Assembly (NCBI GenBank): GCA_050290865.1
Contig: JBNKIW010000038.1
Coordinates: 1-24,105 of the forward strand
Reading direction: 5' to 3'
Length of the DNA: 24,105 nt
From: JARRLC01 sp050290865
Lineage (GTDB): Bacteria > Pseudomonadota > Alphaproteobacteria > Rhizobiales > Rhodomicrobiaceae
How positions within the stretch are numbered: the first letter of the stretch is position 1; each line of letters begins with the position of its first letter. This document shows positions 8,277-17,062 of the stretch, piece by piece. Under the pieces are notes generated by a model. The model was not told the origin of the DNA. It saw only the letters and a program-made list of their open reading frames with translations, and made no database searches. The translations under genes were made by a program, and so were the position numbers.

Positions 8277-11225
8277 TTAAATCAATGTGCCTTGCGCAGG
8301 CGCTTGTGGCGTACCGGATACAGCTTTCGCCGCGAGTTTGCCCAGTTCCGGCCAGGCGACGACGAGGCCGTTATAGGCGCGGGCTTCCTCGGACCATTTC
8401 TTTCGCTCGCAGACCTGGTAAAGTCGATACGCAAGATCGCGTGCCGGTTCGGCGCGACCATTGAGCCGGGCGAGAAGATCAGCGGCGGCGCTTTCACCGT
8501 CAGCTTCGAGGCGGCGGATCATGTGTTGTGTGCATTCCCAGACCGTGAGGCGCGCGTCGGTGCGCGGGTCCCAATCTGCGGGCATCTCGGATCGCTTCAG
8601 GAGACGCACCTTGCCGCCCCTGGACTCGATGACCCCAGCTTCGGCGATTCCCGAAACGGAGACATTGCGGGCGTTTGCAAGCGTTTCGGCGTCGCCATAG
8701 GTGGCCTGATCCATGCCGTGCGTCTCGAACCATGTGATGGCGAAGCGCGTCTCCGCGTCGTACTCGGCCTCATGCTCGGAAAGCGTCTCGTCGAGCGCCG
8801 CGTTGATGAGTTGCAGCGCGGTTTTGATGCTCATGATGCTGTCGTCGGCTTCGAGCACCCTGGAATGGCGCGTGAAGATCGCCATGCCAGGGCCGATCGA
8901 GGCTTGCGCCAAGTCCACCGGCGCGATGTTGCCCTGTTTTAGCAGATCGACGGCTGCGGGCAGTTCGCGCTTCAGAGCTTTGAGGAATTCAGCGCGGGTT
9001 GTGACGGCAGCGTTTGCCGGACGTTTACGGCAGACGAGGACTATGGAAGACGCAAGGGCATTGGTGCCCGACGCGATCATCCGATTGGACAGTTCCGAAC
9101 GCATCGGCCATGTGCCGTCGATCATGAGTCCGGCATCAAAGACGCCTTGCAGGAATGTTGCCCAGCCGGTCGAGGATACGCCGTCCTTGGCAGCTTCGGA
9201 CTGCTTGAAGGCGTAGTAGATTGTCAGCGGAGCATCATCAGTGGATGCCTGCTCCATGTTTTTCAGGGCCATCGCCATGCCCTGCTCAAAGAAACGCTCT
9301 GCGGCCTCTTTGCCGCCGTGGCGATACGGTGTAGCGACCAACTCTTCGGCTTTCGGTACCTGCAAGGTGGAGCAAAGCGCAGGCCATATTTCCTTCAATG
9401 CCCTGCGCGTCCAGACGTAGAAGAAATCGGAAAGGTCAGCATACCCTATGTTATCGTAATAGGGAGGATCCGAGGAGATGGCAACGTCGGCCCAAGGTCG
9501 CGTACCATTGGCAGCGTTGCTTTGATCGACTTGCCCAACACCCGTGAGGTTGAGCACCTGTAAGACCTCAAAGATCGAATACGCCGTGCCTGATATATCC
9601 CCGCCTGCTCCCGCGAGAGGATTGGTCTCGGCGTAGTCCCAAACCATCGGAAGCGCTTGCCGACCGAAGGTGTTGCGCATCCGATCCATGGCGCTTTCCC
9701 ACGAACATAAGGTCGTATTGCGGTCCGTAGCCTTGTCGACGGCGAACCCCAAATACGTGGCCACGGCGTCGGCGTAGGCTTCTGCGCCGGTGCCGCCATC
9801 GGCTAGGCGAGAAGCGGAGGGAAGACCGGCGGCGCGGGCATCGGCAAGCACCTTCTCGCGCGCGGCGCCCACCAGATCGCTGAACGTCGTCAGCGCCACG
9901 AGCTGGCGCGGGGTGAAAAGGTGGCCCCACGTGCGTAGTCCGTATGCAGAGCAAACCCCGCCTGTGATCATGGCACGCGTAGGTGTGGCGCCAGAGAGAA
10001 AGGTTGAGCGAGCCTCTGACACCATTGGGTCAGTTTCGGTGGACGCAGCTATCCTTTCATGTTCATCGCTTGCAGGCAAATAGATGCGACCGCGCGTCCC
10101 TTCGCCGACGATAGCCATCAACCGTGTTCCGAGACGATCAGCTTTGCCCTCTGCCTGAATGTACGTCCGAGTAATTGGCGTACCAGTGAGTGTACAAATG
10201 AAATCCTGAGCCTTGCCGGCCTTCGTTCCGGATTTGGCCTTTTCTTCATCTTCCTTGCTCAGCGTTCCCGACCGCAGCTCAAAGCGGTATCCCTGCGGTG
10301 CGCCGGCATCGATCACAGGCTCGACCCATGCCTTTTTTCCCTCCTTGGTCGAGAGCATGAAGGAGGAGACGAGCGGCACATGCGCGCCCTTCGCAGCGGG
10401 GTTCGGGCTCGCGACGGTGCGCGCCCACAGCCACGCAATCACCGTCAGCTTCTGTCCCTTGAGATTTTCGAGGCTGGGCTGCTGCCGAACGGCATCATCG
10501 GTCACTTCGACTTGCGGGTAGAGATGGCCGATCTTCTTCTCCGCCTCGTCGCGCATCCACTTGCCGTAGTAGCGCACGTCCTCGGCGAGCCCCTGCGCGC
10601 CCTTGCCGCTCCAGTTGGCGACGCCCTTCAGCTTTTGCTGCGCATCCGGGTTCACGGGTGGCAGGCCAGCGAACTTTGGCGGAATCTCGACGAGCGCCTT
10701 GGAGATCAGGACCGCGACCGGGTTCAAGTCCGAGCCATAGGCACGCAAGCCAAGCCGCTGGGCCTCAAGCGGAATCGAGCCGCCGCCGCAGAACGGATCG
10801 TAGACCGGTGGCGCCTTCTCCTGGAGATAGGCGAGGATGGCTTTGCTGTCGCCTTGGCGGGGCGGCTTCTCTCCCAGCCCCCAGGCTACCGCGCGCGCGA
10901 TTTCCCAGCGGGCGGCATTCAGCACGTCCTCGTTGTTCGAATTCTCCCAGAGTACGAGCTGCTCAATGATGCGGAAAAGGCGCTGGCGCTCCTTCTCCTG
11001 GGCGTCCTCGCCCTTGAACTTGTCCGGCCACGACGATGGATCGTCGACGAGTTGCCCGAACAAAACCGCCCGGCAGGCAGCCAAAGGCCGCCGCGCCCAC
11101 CACAGATGCAGCGTCGAGGGATGCCCGTGCCGGATCGACTTTTCGCGCGCGGAGGCCTTGTTGATGGCCTCCAGCGGCAAAGCCACCTCGATGAGCTTTT
11201 TGCGGGGCTGTCCAGTCGTCATCAT
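8277..11225 (-). CDS. DUF1156 (COG1743) adenine-specific DNA methyltransferase, 982 aa
   Basis: The N-terminus is the DUF1156 signature: the conserved start (RKKLIEVALPLEAINKAS at 8-25) and HLWWARRPLAACR (40-52). The AdoMet-binding motif I is DPFCGGGS at 143-150 and the catalytic motif IV is DPPY at 586-589, so motif I precedes motif IV with a very long insertion between them. DPPY indicates amino-group (N6-adenine or N4-cytosine) methylation; COG1743 members are annotated as adenine-specific. The family normally carries a zinc ribbon in the insert, but the equivalent positions here (about 270-290 and 335-360) keep only one cysteine (344), so the ribbon seems lost. Two ATGs open the frame (11225 and 11222) and either could be used; the upstream Shine-Dalgarno is poor. 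In this operon it probably provides self-marking for the defence system. Confidence 0.93.
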   Translation of the reverse strand: MMTTGQPRKKLIEVALPLEAINKASAREKSIRHGHPSTLHLWWARRPLAACRAVLFGQLVDDPSSWPDKFKGEDAQEKERQRLFRIIEQLVLWENSNNEDVLNAARWEIARAVAWGLGEKPPRQGDSKAILAYLQEKAPPVYDPFCGGGSIPLEAQRLGLRAYGSDLNPVAVLISKALVEIPPKFAGLPPVNPDAQQKLKGVANWSGKGAQGLAEDVRYYGKWMRDEAEKKIGHLYPQVEVTDDAVRQQPSLENLKGQKLTVIAWLWARTVASPNPAAKGAHVPLVSSFMLSTKEGKKAWVEPVIDAGAPQGYRFELRSGTLSKEDEEKAKSGTKAGKAQDFICTLTGTPITRTYIQAEGKADRLGTRLMAIVGEGTRGRIYLPASDEHERIAASTETDPMVSEARSTFLSGATPTRAMITGGVCSAYGLRTWGHLFTPRQLVALTTFSDLVGAAREKVLADARAAGLPSASRLADGGTGAEAYADAVATYLGFAVDKATDRNTTLCSWESAMDRMRNTFGRQALPMVWDYAETNPLAGAGGDISGTAYSIFEVLQVLNLTGVGQVDQSNAANGTRPWADVAISSDPPYYDNIGYADLSDFFYVWTRRALKEIWPALCSTLQVPKAEELVATPYRHGGKEAAERFFEQGMAMALKNMEQASTDDAPLTIYYAFKQSEAAKDGVSSTGWATFLQGVFDAGLMIDGTWPMRSELSNRMIASGTNALASSIVLVCRKRPANAAVTTRAEFLKALKRELPAAVDLLKQGNIAPVDLAQASIGPGMAIFTRHSRVLEADDSIMSIKTALQLINAALDETLSEHEAEYDAETRFAITWFETHGMDQATYGDAETLANARNVSVSGIAEAGVIESRGGKVRLLKRSEMPADWDPRTDARLTVWECTQHMIRRLEADGESAAADLLARLNGRAEPARDLAYRLYQVCERKKWSEEARAYNGLVVAWPELGKLAAKAVSGTPQAPAQGTLI

Positions 11226-11369
11226 GGTACTCGTGAGCTTGCGTTTTTTTAGTCGGGACGGGAGGAGTGGCCATCACACAGCGGCGAATTCTCACGTCCA
11301 ATAACATTGTTGCAAATCAATGGGTTGGCTTCCTGTTTTTGGTTTTTCATTTGGTTGGAAAACGCCATT
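11226..11369. other. 144-nt AT-richer spacer inside operon 1
   Basis: This is the longest gap in the operon and is visibly more AT-rich than its flanks. I found no convincing -35/-10 pair on the minus strand, but an internal promoter or an mRNA processing site would fit here, separating the helicase-AlbA pair from the methylase-ATPase part. A frame covering the spacer (10963-11307, minus) runs on inside the methylase gene in another frame and is not credible. Confidence 0.35.
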
Positions 11370-13016
11370 TTATCCAATTCCCTCCGGATCGGCGGGCTGC
11401 GCACCCAGAAACCAGCGCCCTGCCTTGGTGGGGCCTGCGCTGTGGGCCTTGTTCTCGTCGCGCAACTCGTACATGAGCGCTTTCACATGCGTGCGGCTGC
11501 GATCCTTAAGCACCTGGATCAATTCCCCCATTGGCGCTCCTTCAGAACCGGCGGCCTTCAGGTGCTTCAACAGCAGCTCTTTCTCGGTCTCGCGATCAAG
11601 CCCCTTTTTGCGCGTGTGCACACCCGTTTCACCAAGGAAAGCGTGAAACCGGCGCGAGAGGATGAACTTGCCGCGGCCCGAACGTTCGACGATGCCGGCG
11701 TTAAGCAGGGCCTTGGCGCGTTCCTTCAGCCGATCTGTTAGCGGCTCATCACGATGGATGAGGTCGATGGCGAGGAAATCGTCGGTCGAAAAGTGCTTGA
11801 GCTGCTCGTCGCCGATCTGCTCAAGGAAGCGCAGAAAACGCGGATCACCGATCTCGCCGCGCAAGCGGATGACAACCCTGTATGCATCGGATGCGCCGGG
11901 GTCAGGAAGGGGCTTGCCCTGCCGGATGCTCTGCCGGAACATCAAATTCATGCCCTGGCCCGACCGCTCGACCAGTCCGCATTTGGCGAGCACTTCGGCG
12001 ATGCGCCGGTTGCGAGGCATTTGACGATCGAGCAGGTTCTCGGGCGTTATGCCTTCCGGGAAGCCGCCCGGACTCTCGATCTCCAACATGCGCGGAAACT
12101 GCCTGATCCAGATGGAGCCGCCGTGACGGTAATCGCGATGGCTGATGGCATTGAGAACCGCTTCACGCACGCTGCTTTCGTCAAAGGTCGGAATGTCGTA
12201 CCGGAACAGGCCCTCGCGGAATTGCTGCACGTCATTGCGCAGATTTATCAGCGTCCAGATTTCGTCGAACCAGGTGAAGAAGCCGCGGCGGAACTCCTGG
12301 CGCTGCTGGTAGGGGATGCTCGCCTCGGAATTGCGGTACTCGAAGATGGTTTCGGCCTGAGCAAGGTGGCGGGAAACCGCCTTGGCCGTGCCCAGGAGGA
12401 TCAGTCCGGCGTAGGTCGGCTCCTTGTCGACAGTCAATTCGGCGTTTTCGAGCAGCTCGGCGTCGCTCCAGCGGTCGATTTCGGCGTTGCCACTCTTTCG
12501 GCGCCAGCGGGCTCGAAATTCCGTGATCGCGGCGGGATCGAGAACAGTGGCGTCCGTGTTCGGCACGAGATCGGCGGAAAAGTCGGTTTTACCCTCATGC
12601 AAAATCTGAGTGATCTGCTCGACTGACATGGGCTGAAGGCTGCTGCCAGCCCGCATCAAATAGCGGCCTTTATGGTTCAATGGGCGCCCCTGCGGGCGTG
12701 CTGGCACAATGAAGGAGAGCACGCGGCCGTCAGCGGTTTTGATCTCCGAGACCTCCACGCGCCAATGCAGCCTTTGAAACAACCCGATTTTTGTGCGATC
12801 AAGCACATCGAAGACGGTCGTCCCGACAATGCGCCGGGGAGGCTTGTCGGTCACCCCCAAGACGATGCTTCCGCCGCCTTCGTTGGCCAGGGCGCAGCAA
12901 TAATCCGCAAGCTCCTCGAAATGGAAGTTGTTCTTGGCCTCCTTGAACTCGACATGCTCCGTTTCGCTGTCGAGGAGCATGGCTTGCCGAAGATCTGCCT
13001 CGGTACGAATAATCAT
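11370..13016 (-). CDS. Schlafen AlbA_2 domain and HATPase_c_4 protein (COG2865-like), 548 aa
   Basis: Residues about 15-130 form an AlbA_2 (Schlafen AlbA) domain, with the hallmark E-x-x-E-F-K-E-A-K at 20-28 and ANEGGGSIVLGV at 44-55. A GHKL-type ATP-binding module (HATPase_c_4) follows, with SSVREAVLNAISHRDY (281-296) as N-box region, SPGGFPEGIT (315-324), and RNRRIAEVLAKCGLVERSGQGM (335-356) as the lid part. The C-terminal part (about 390-548) looks like tandem winged helices. COG2865 proteins are usually annotated as transcriptional regulators, though Schlafen-type AlbA folds include nucleases. The start codon overlaps the helicase stop as ATGA, so the two proteins are probably made together. 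It may regulate the operon or act as a nucleic-acid-binding component; the sequence does not decide. Confidence 0.88.
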   Translation of the reverse strand: MIIRTEADLRQAMLLDSETEHVEFKEAKNNFHFEELADYCCALANEGGGSIVLGVTDKPPRRIVGTTVFDVLDRTKIGLFQRLHWRVEVSEIKTADGRVLSFIVPARPQGRPLNHKGRYLMRAGSSLQPMSVEQITQILHEGKTDFSADLVPNTDATVLDPAAITEFRARWRRKSGNAEIDRWSDAELLENAELTVDKEPTYAGLILLGTAKAVSRHLAQAETIFEYRNSEASIPYQQRQEFRRGFFTWFDEIWTLINLRNDVQQFREGLFRYDIPTFDESSVREAVLNAISHRDYRHGGSIWIRQFPRMLEIESPGGFPEGITPENLLDRQMPRNRRIAEVLAKCGLVERSGQGMNLMFRQSIRQGKPLPDPGASDAYRVVIRLRGEIGDPRFLRFLEQIGDEQLKHFSTDDFLAIDLIHRDEPLTDRLKERAKALLNAGIVERSGRGKFILSRRFHAFLGETGVHTRKKGLDRETEKELLLKHLKAAGSEGAPMGELIQVLKDRSRTHVKALMYELRDENKAHSAGPTKAGRWFLGAQPADPEGIG

Positions 13017-16000
13017 GACGGTGCCTCAGCCGCGCGTAACAGCTCGGCAAGCTGGTAAGTGACGCTGGTTGCGCCGAAATCGGGTTCGCGCTTGAACGGC
13101 ATGCGCACGTAGCGCGGAGGTTGTGCGAAGCCGCTTGAAACGCTCACGATCGCAAGAATGAAGGCTTCGGGCTTGTTCAGCGCGGTCAGGATTTCGTTGC
13201 GCGTAACGGTAACAGTGTCAGCACCGTCGACGCGCCCTTTCACCTCAATGAAACGGAGACTACCGCCCAAAGGATTCTTACTTTCGATGTCATAGCCGAT
13301 TCGATCCGCGCTGACGTCACGAGGCACATAGCCAAGCGCTTTTTCTGCGGCGATCACGGCCTCCATGGCCAGTCTTTCGATCTCGGCCCGAGAGGCGGCG
13401 TCTTCGGAAAATTGAGGCGGTTGGCCGGGGGCCGGGGACTGAGACTTACGCAGAAGGGCACCCGGTACGACGATGGCACCGCCACGAACCGCGGGGGGCC
13501 GCGCCGAGATTTCGCGTTCACGGCGAAGCTCAGCGAGCCGCCTTTGCAGGCGGTCGGCGAGTTCGTTGGCACGGTTGGCTGCCTGAGCGGCGTTAAGCCG
13601 TCCGCCAGCCTTGCCAGCTCGTTCTCGGGCCTTCAAATCCTCAGCGCGATGATCCCAGTAGTTGATCTCCTTCTTAAGCCGGGCAGCAACTTCGCTCTCC
13701 ACTTTCGCGATCTCGCTGAGCCGCCGCTCCCGAACTTCGTCTACATGTGCCGGGGCCAACTTCGTGATGGCAAACGCCATGACCTCGCTTTCTAGATCGC
13801 GTGACAGCCAGTCCGCATTCAAACGATCGACAATCAAGGCTCTTTCACCGTCGGTGATTGGCCGATAATCGAGGTAAGGCGCGGGTCCACCGTCGCGAAC
13901 ACGGCCCATAGCGTCGACTTCAATAAATTGCATTCGTTCGGAAATGACGAGTTGTTCGCCGGTCCGGGTCTGGCGGCCATCCTGCACGGCGTGTTCGAGA
14001 TAAAACAGCGCGTGGATGTCTTCTCCTTCGTCGGCATCGTTGACGAGCACCGCGCCGCGTTTCATGAGATCGCGGTAGAGTTCCAGCACCAAATCAATTG
14101 TGGCGTCGAGCAGCGGGTGTCCGGGGATAAGATAGGCGGCAACCGGCGGGCCTGCGATCTTATCCTTCTCAAAACAGACGCGTTCGTAACGCTCCAGAAC
14201 GGGCTCCGTGCGGCCGATCGCCCGGTCACGTTCGCGAATGGTGCCAGGGACGCGCGCGATTTCGAAACGGCCATTCTCACGCGGATGCATCTGACCGCCG
14301 AGATGCGCGAACGCTTCGCGGAAGAAGCTTTCAATATAGTGCGGCTGGAGGCGGCGAACCTCGGCACGCTCCATCTCTTCCCGAATACGCGCTACCTGGG
14401 CGACCGCCATATGGTTGTGGACAAGCGCCCGGTCATCAAGCAGTTCGATCAAGCGTTGCTGATTGACGGCTTGATCGACTTTTTCAAATAGCCGCGCTTT
14501 CACCTCCGGTGTTTCCCCATATCGAATGGCTTCGACCAGAAGATCGCGTAATTCTGCCGCTTGGAAGAGCTTTCCAAGCACGTCGTAGACACGGCCGCCA
14601 AGCGCCACACGTGCGGTTTCCAGCTTCTCAAGAAGCCGGGCATAGACCTCGCCTTCGCGGGTATCGGAGGCCACCAGATTCCACAGATGGCAAACCTCAG
14701 TCTGTCCAATGCGATGGATGCGGCCGAAGCGCTGCTCCAGCCGGTTGGGATTCCAGGGAAGGTCGTAATTCACCATCAGGTGAGCGCGCTGCAGGTTGAC
14801 GCCTTCGCCCGCCGCATCGTTGGCGACCATCACAAGCACATTCTTATCGTGCGTGAAGCCCTCAATGGCTTTGCGGCGCTCCTCGCGGCCGATGCCGCCG
14901 TGGATCACAACCACGGCCTCATGGCGGCCAAGCCGGGTGCGGATTTTACCGGCCAAATATTCGAGCGTGTCGCGCGGCTCGGTGAAGACGATGAGTTTGC
15001 GGCGGCTGCCAGAAGGATCCGTCATCAAGGGATGGTCTAAGATCGCGTTGAGCTGCGTCCATTTCCGATCTGTGCCTGACTGACGCACCGCGCGGGCTTC
15101 AGCCTCAAGCCGCTGCAGGGTCATGATCTCGGTTTCGAGCTCAGCAATGGTCCGGGCGGCCGTGGCGCGGTCCAAGACCAGCTCCTCGGCGGCTTCGACC
15201 TCTTGTTCTGTTGCCTCGTCAAAATCGTCTGGATCGACTTCCGGCTCGAAAGGTTGGGGCAAATTGGCAATTGCAACCTCCGCTCCTCGCGACAGCAACT
15301 TCGTCTCGGCGAGTCGGGCCTCCAGCCTCTCCTTGCGCCGGCGAAGGCTCTCGTGGATGGCGGCCGGCGAGGATGCCAAACGCCGCTGCAGAATTTGCAG
15401 TGCGAAGCCAACGTTGTTCCTTCGCTTCTGGTCGTCATCGGTGAAGCGGTCGGCGCGGTTCATTTCCTCGCGGACGTACGTCGTCACGGCGCCGTAGAGC
15501 GCGGCTTCCGCGTCCGAAAGTTCGTATTGAGCGGTGTACGCGTGTCGCTCAGGGAAGAGACGGCGGCCATCGAATTGGAGCAACTCTTCTTTCGTAAGAC
15601 GCCGCATCATGTCGGACGCATCCGACTTGTGCACACCATCGCGGAACTTGCCTTCGAAACGATCGGCATCAAGCAGGGCCATGAAAAGCTGGAAGTCCTC
15701 CTCCTTGCCGTTGTGCGGCGTCGCCGACATCAGGAGAAGGTGGCGGCAGTGAGAGCCCAGCATTTGGCCAAGCTGGTATCGCTTGGTGTATTTAACCTCG
15801 CCGCCAAAAAAGCTTGCAGCCATTCGATGAGCTTCGTCGCACACTATGAGGTCCCACTCATTGGCGGACTTAAGCAACCGCTGCATGTCTCCGCTGCGGC
15901 TGAGCATATCGAGACGTGCAATCAGGTGGGCGCGCTCGGCGAACGGATTACCGGTACGGGCGGCCTCGACTAGGTCTCGGGTGAGAATGTCAAACGACAT

Positions 16001-16528
16001 GCCGAATTTTTGAGCAAGTTCATCCTGCCACTGCTCAACAAGGCTACCAGGTGCGACAATCAGACAGCGATCAAGATCACCGCGGATGGCCAGCTCCTTG
16101 ATCAGAAGCCCAGCCATGATCGTCTTGCCTGCACCAGGATCGTCTGCGAGCAAGAAGCGAAGCGGCTGGCGCGGAAGCATCTCAGCGTAAACGGCCGTAA
16201 TCTGATGGGGAAGGGGCGTGATACGCGAGGTATGGATTGCGAGGTACGGGTCGAAGAGGTAGGCGAGGCGGATACGATAGGCTTCTGAGACAAGGCGCAG
16301 CAGGTGACCATCGCCATCGAACGACCATGGACGGCCCTCCTGAACAAGCTCCAGCCGCGGCTCATCCGCGCGATAAATGAGCTGCTGCCCAATGCGACCA
16401 GAAGCGTCCTCGAACGTAATTTTGGCGGCTTGATTGCCAAACCATTCGACGGTGAGGATTTTTGCGGCACCATTGGCGGCAAGCCCGCGAACGGTCGCGC
16501 CTTGGGTAAGCTGCTCAAGCGTGGTCAT
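13013..16528 (-). CDS. SNF2-family helicase with C-terminal DUF3883 domain, 1171 aa
   Basis: This is a superfamily 2 ATPase of the SNF2/RapA-like branch. Motif I is ADDPGAGKT (128-136), motif II is DEAH (231-234), motif III is SAT (268-270), and the second lobe has the GEGVNL and NRLEQRFGRIHRIGQ signatures of motifs V-VI. A charged helical insertion sits between the two lobes. The last 117 residues (about 1055-1171) form a DUF3883 domain with GYDIES (D1080) and FIEVKGR (E1095, K1097), the D...ExK pattern of PD-(D/E)XK nucleases. The ATG at 16528 has GGAGG 6 nt upstream and is the first gene of the operon. Such helicases act as DNA translocases in DISARM-, Hma- and type I R-M-like systems. Here it may process unmethylated invader DNA, with DUF3883 as nuclease or DNA-binding module; that is inferred. 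Confidence 0.92.
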   Translation of the reverse strand: MTTLEQLTQGATVRGLAANGAAKILTVEWFGNQAAKITFEDASGRIGQQLIYRADEPRLELVQEGRPWSFDGDGHLLRLVSEAYRIRLAYLFDPYLAIHTSRITPLPHQITAVYAEMLPRQPLRFLLADDPGAGKTIMAGLLIKELAIRGDLDRCLIVAPGSLVEQWQDELAQKFGMSFDILTRDLVEAARTGNPFAERAHLIARLDMLSRSGDMQRLLKSANEWDLIVCDEAHRMAASFFGGEVKYTKRYQLGQMLGSHCRHLLLMSATPHNGKEEDFQLFMALLDADRFEGKFRDGVHKSDASDMMRRLTKEELLQFDGRRLFPERHAYTAQYELSDAEAALYGAVTTYVREEMNRADRFTDDDQKRRNNVGFALQILQRRLASSPAAIHESLRRRKERLEARLAETKLLSRGAEVAIANLPQPFEPEVDPDDFDEATEQEVEAAEELVLDRATAARTIAELETEIMTLQRLEAEARAVRQSGTDRKWTQLNAILDHPLMTDPSGSRRKLIVFTEPRDTLEYLAGKIRTRLGRHEAVVVIHGGIGREERRKAIEGFTHDKNVLVMVANDAAGEGVNLQRAHLMVNYDLPWNPNRLEQRFGRIHRIGQTEVCHLWNLVASDTREGEVYARLLEKLETARVALGGRVYDVLGKLFQAAELRDLLVEAIRYGETPEVKARLFEKVDQAVNQQRLIELLDDRALVHNHMAVAQVARIREEMERAEVRRLQPHYIESFFREAFAHLGGQMHPRENGRFEIARVPGTIRERDRAIGRTEPVLERYERVCFEKDKIAGPPVAAYLIPGHPLLDATIDLVLELYRDLMKRGAVLVNDADEGEDIHALFYLEHAVQDGRQTRTGEQLVISERMQFIEVDAMGRVRDGGPAPYLDYRPITDGERALIVDRLNADWLSRDLESEVMAFAITKLAPAHVDEVRERRLSEIAKVESEVAARLKKEINYWDHRAEDLKARERAGKAGGRLNAAQAANRANELADRLQRRLAELRREREISARPPAVRGGAIVVPGALLRKSQSPAPGQPPQFSEDAASRAEIERLAMEAVIAAEKALGYVPRDVSADRIGYDIESKNPLGGSLRFIEVKGRVDGADTVTVTRNEILTALNKPEAFILAIVSVSSGFAQPPRYVRMPFKREPDFGATSVTYQLAELLRAAEAPS

Positions 16529-16534
16529 TTGCCG

Positions 16535-16539
16535 CCTCC
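16535..16539 (-). promoter_or_regulatory. Shine-Dalgarno site of the helicase gene
   Basis: On the minus strand this reads GGAGG, 6 nt before the ATG at 16528. It is the strongest ribosome binding site in operon 1 and supports that start codon. Confidence 0.7.
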
Positions 16540-16549
16540 GAGCGATCGA

Positions 16550-16578
16550 GGAATATCGGCGTGACGTACCTTTGCCAA
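16550..16578 (-). promoter_or_regulatory. Candidate sigma70-type promoter of operon 1
   Basis: Read on the minus strand, TTGGCA (16573-16578; 5 of 6 to consensus) and TATTCC (16550-16555; 3 of 6) are 17 nt apart. Transcription would start about 13-16 nt before the helicase ATG, just ahead of the GGAGG site, giving a very short leader. The -10 box is weak, so this is only the best candidate seen. Confidence 0.35.
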
Positions 16579-16692
16579 TGGATCTCCGAAGAACAATCCG
16601 CTCATGGATGCCCCGTGTAACGTCAAACTGAAGAACTTGCCGGTTCGGACTGTACTTGTGATGGTCGCCTGCTGACAGCGAAATTACGTCAC
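16561..16692. promoter_or_regulatory. Inverted TGACGT-type sites upstream of operon 1
   Basis: GTGACGTA at 16561-16568 and its exact reverse complement TACGTCAC at 16685-16692 flank the leader region, with another TGACGT core in reverse orientation around 16618-16624. The first site lies inside the spacer of the candidate promoter. Repeated half-sites of this kind could bind a dimeric repressor, perhaps one of the operon's own winged-helix proteins. This is inferred from sequence pattern only. Confidence 0.3.
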
Positions 16693-16894
16693 ACCGGTGT
16701 TTGCTTTAAGTTTCGCCTACAGTTTTCGGCGGACGCCCTGGCTGGAACGTTGCTTGTTTGCTGAGGGCTGTAATTGGTGGCGCGCGCGCGTCAAGAGGAC
16801 GACGTCTTCCTTACCGTAGAAGTAGGAATAGCAGCGTTGGCTGCTGTACTTCCATCTTCTGCCGCTTGCCGCCCCTACCGCAAACGACTGCAAA

Positions 16895-16909
16895 CGGGGC
16901 TGAGCCCCG
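16895..16909. terminator. Short GC hairpin in the unit 1/unit 2 spacer
   Basis: CGGGGC and GCCCCG (6-bp stem) surround a TGA loop. It lies about 180 nt past the NACHT stop codon on the minus strand and is followed only by a short GTTT, not a true T-run. It may be a weak terminator or just local GC structure. Confidence 0.25.
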
Positions 16910-17045
16910 CCAGTTCATGGGCGGGGGGCATAGCCTCCTGGTGCAGCTTTTCGGCGGCGCCCCCGGCAATGGTGTGCTCAAGCTGTTCGGACGGGCGGCC
17001 GGAATAAAACAGCGCTACTCGATGAACAACGTGCCGGGCGGGCTG

Positions 17046-17062
17046 CGCACAACCCTTGTGCG
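17046..17062 (-). terminator. Hairpin just past the NACHT gene stop
   Basis: CGCACAA (17046-17052) and TTGTGCG (17056-17062) form a perfect 7-bp stem with a 3-nt loop, and outer bases can extend it with a bulge. On the minus strand it begins 26 nt after the TGA of the WD40 protein gene. The place fits transcript 3'-end formation, but no T-run follows, so it may only protect the mRNA end. Confidence 0.35.

Noticed and set aside
10059..11252. 397-codon open frame on the plus strand
   Set aside because: Antisense to the DUF1156 methylase, whose N-terminal signature and motif I are unmistakable.
10963..11307. 114-codon minus-strand frame suggesting an alternative or frameshifted methylase N-terminus
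   Set aside because: It overlaps the methylase N-terminus in another frame and has no family similarity; the methylase already has a complete DUF1156 start.
366..16528. Classical DISARM, BREX or type I R-M
   Set aside because: No DrmA/DrmB/DrmC, no PglZ or BrxC set, and no HsdS-like specificity subunit are visible.
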